A stretch of 64,000 bases of DNA from Globisporangium splendens. Its lineage: Eukaryota > Oomycota > Peronosporomycetes > Pythiales > Pythiaceae. This document shows, piece after piece, positions 63,611-64,000 of this stretch. The stretch spans positions 1 to 64,000 of the forward strand of contig VFIW01000006.1 in the NCBI GenBank assembly GCA_006386115.1, in the 5' to 3' direction. The notes beneath the pieces were generated by a model that worked only from the letters and a program-made list of their open reading frames with translations, searched no databases and was not told where the DNA came from. Made by a program: the position numbers and the translations under genes. Numbering within the stretch: the first letter of the stretch is position 1; each line of letters starts with the position of its first letter.

Positions 63611-64000
63611 ATGACGCACCGGTATGCGACTGGGCTGCTCGGGCTGCTCTCGGCCGTGTTCCTGCTCTCGCTCGGGAGCAGCGGTGGACCTGTGGCTGGC
63701 GATGACGCGGACGAGTACCAAAACAACGACTTTGACGCGAGTGAGAGGAACCAGGAGGATAGTGTGCTGCAGACGCGACCTGTGTTGCTCATCCCCGGAT
63801 TCGCGTCCACCCAGTTGAACGCGTGGAAGAAAGTGTCGTGCAAGAACTCGTTCCAGAAGAATCTGTACCGGGATGTAAACATCGGAGACCGTAAGTGTGT
63901 ATTCTCTGGTTTGTTAGCGCGTTTATCGAAGCATGACGGGCTGAGTGTGCTGCACTTGCTGTAGGTCTTTGGATCGACGTCGCGCGCATCTTGGCGCAGG
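63611..64000 (+). CDS. LCAT/PDAT-like lipid acyltransferase, 5' part only
   Basis: Exon 1 is 63611-63890 and exon 2 begins at 63965 after a 74-bp GT-AG intron. The window ends inside exon 2. The N-terminus is a signal peptide or anchor (YATGLLGLLSAVFLLSLGS), then an acidic linker. RPVLLIPGFASTQLNAWKKV is the opening strand and lid region of LCAT-family enzymes, and LWIDVARILAQ follows the splice. The family transfers acyl chains from phospholipids to sterols or diacylglycerol (LCAT, PDAT). The catalytic Ser-Asp-His lie beyond the window, so the exact activity is open. Confidence 0.78.

Noticed and set aside
1..64000. CRISPR arrays, rRNA, tRNA genes or bacterial operons
   Set aside because: The window is eukaryotic, no spaced identical short repeats were seen, and I recognised no cloverleaf or rRNA segment. 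A covariance search (tRNAscan-SE, Infernal) would be decisive.

Overview
This is eukaryotic DNA, most likely from an oomycete (Peronosporales/Pythiales type). The evidence is full-size PDR-type ABCG transporters of the oomycete form, an oomycete-style ankyrin protein with repeated GCST..AM cores, an M96-like basic/coiled-coil protein, short GT-AG introns of about 55-160 bp, and Ty3/gypsy elements with chromodomain integrases. The species cannot be named from the sequence.

Layout. 0.4-2.5 kb: a wrecked ABCG/PDR transporter. 3.1-4.6 kb: an ankyrin protein. 5.4-21.7 kb: a nested inverted duplication, with a PDR transporter (+) and NmrA-like gene (-) on the left mirrored by an NmrA-like gene (+) and PDR transporter (-) on the right. 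The right arm also holds two unique genes, an M96-like protein and a PPPDE/DeSI-PUL protein. The duplicated cores look identical while their edges are diverged, which points to recent gene conversion. 21.7-24.3 kb is empty.

24.3-44.3 kb is a retrotransposon nest. An outer Ty3/gypsy element A (+) with two LTRs of about 355 bp was split by two related gypsy elements, B1 and B2 (-), arranged LTR-B1-LTR-B2-LTR. The middle LTR is a B1/B2 chimera, and a Gag-protease stretch of A is missing. This fits two separate insertions followed by LTR-LTR recombination. Each B element carries a conserved coiled-coil ORF of about 350 codons on the strand opposite gag-pol, and an A AAA AAC slippery site followed by a hairpin with a compensatory base-pair change between copies. 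The antisense gene is the most novel signal in the window.

45-64 kb is a compact block of ordinary genes: a C69-family dipeptidase with a membrane anchor, an ankyrin/FYVE-like protein, a SpoU-type RNA methyltransferase, a site-1-protease-like subtilase, a TFIIS-N/SAM nuclear protein, a mitochondrial-type tRNA threonylcarbamoyltransferase (Qri7/OSGEPL1) with nine exons, an EF-hand protein and the start of an LCAT/PDAT-like acyltransferase. They show no shared pathway. All exon models were made by eye from GT-AG sites, reading phase and family motifs. I recognised no tRNA, rRNA or CRISPR feature.
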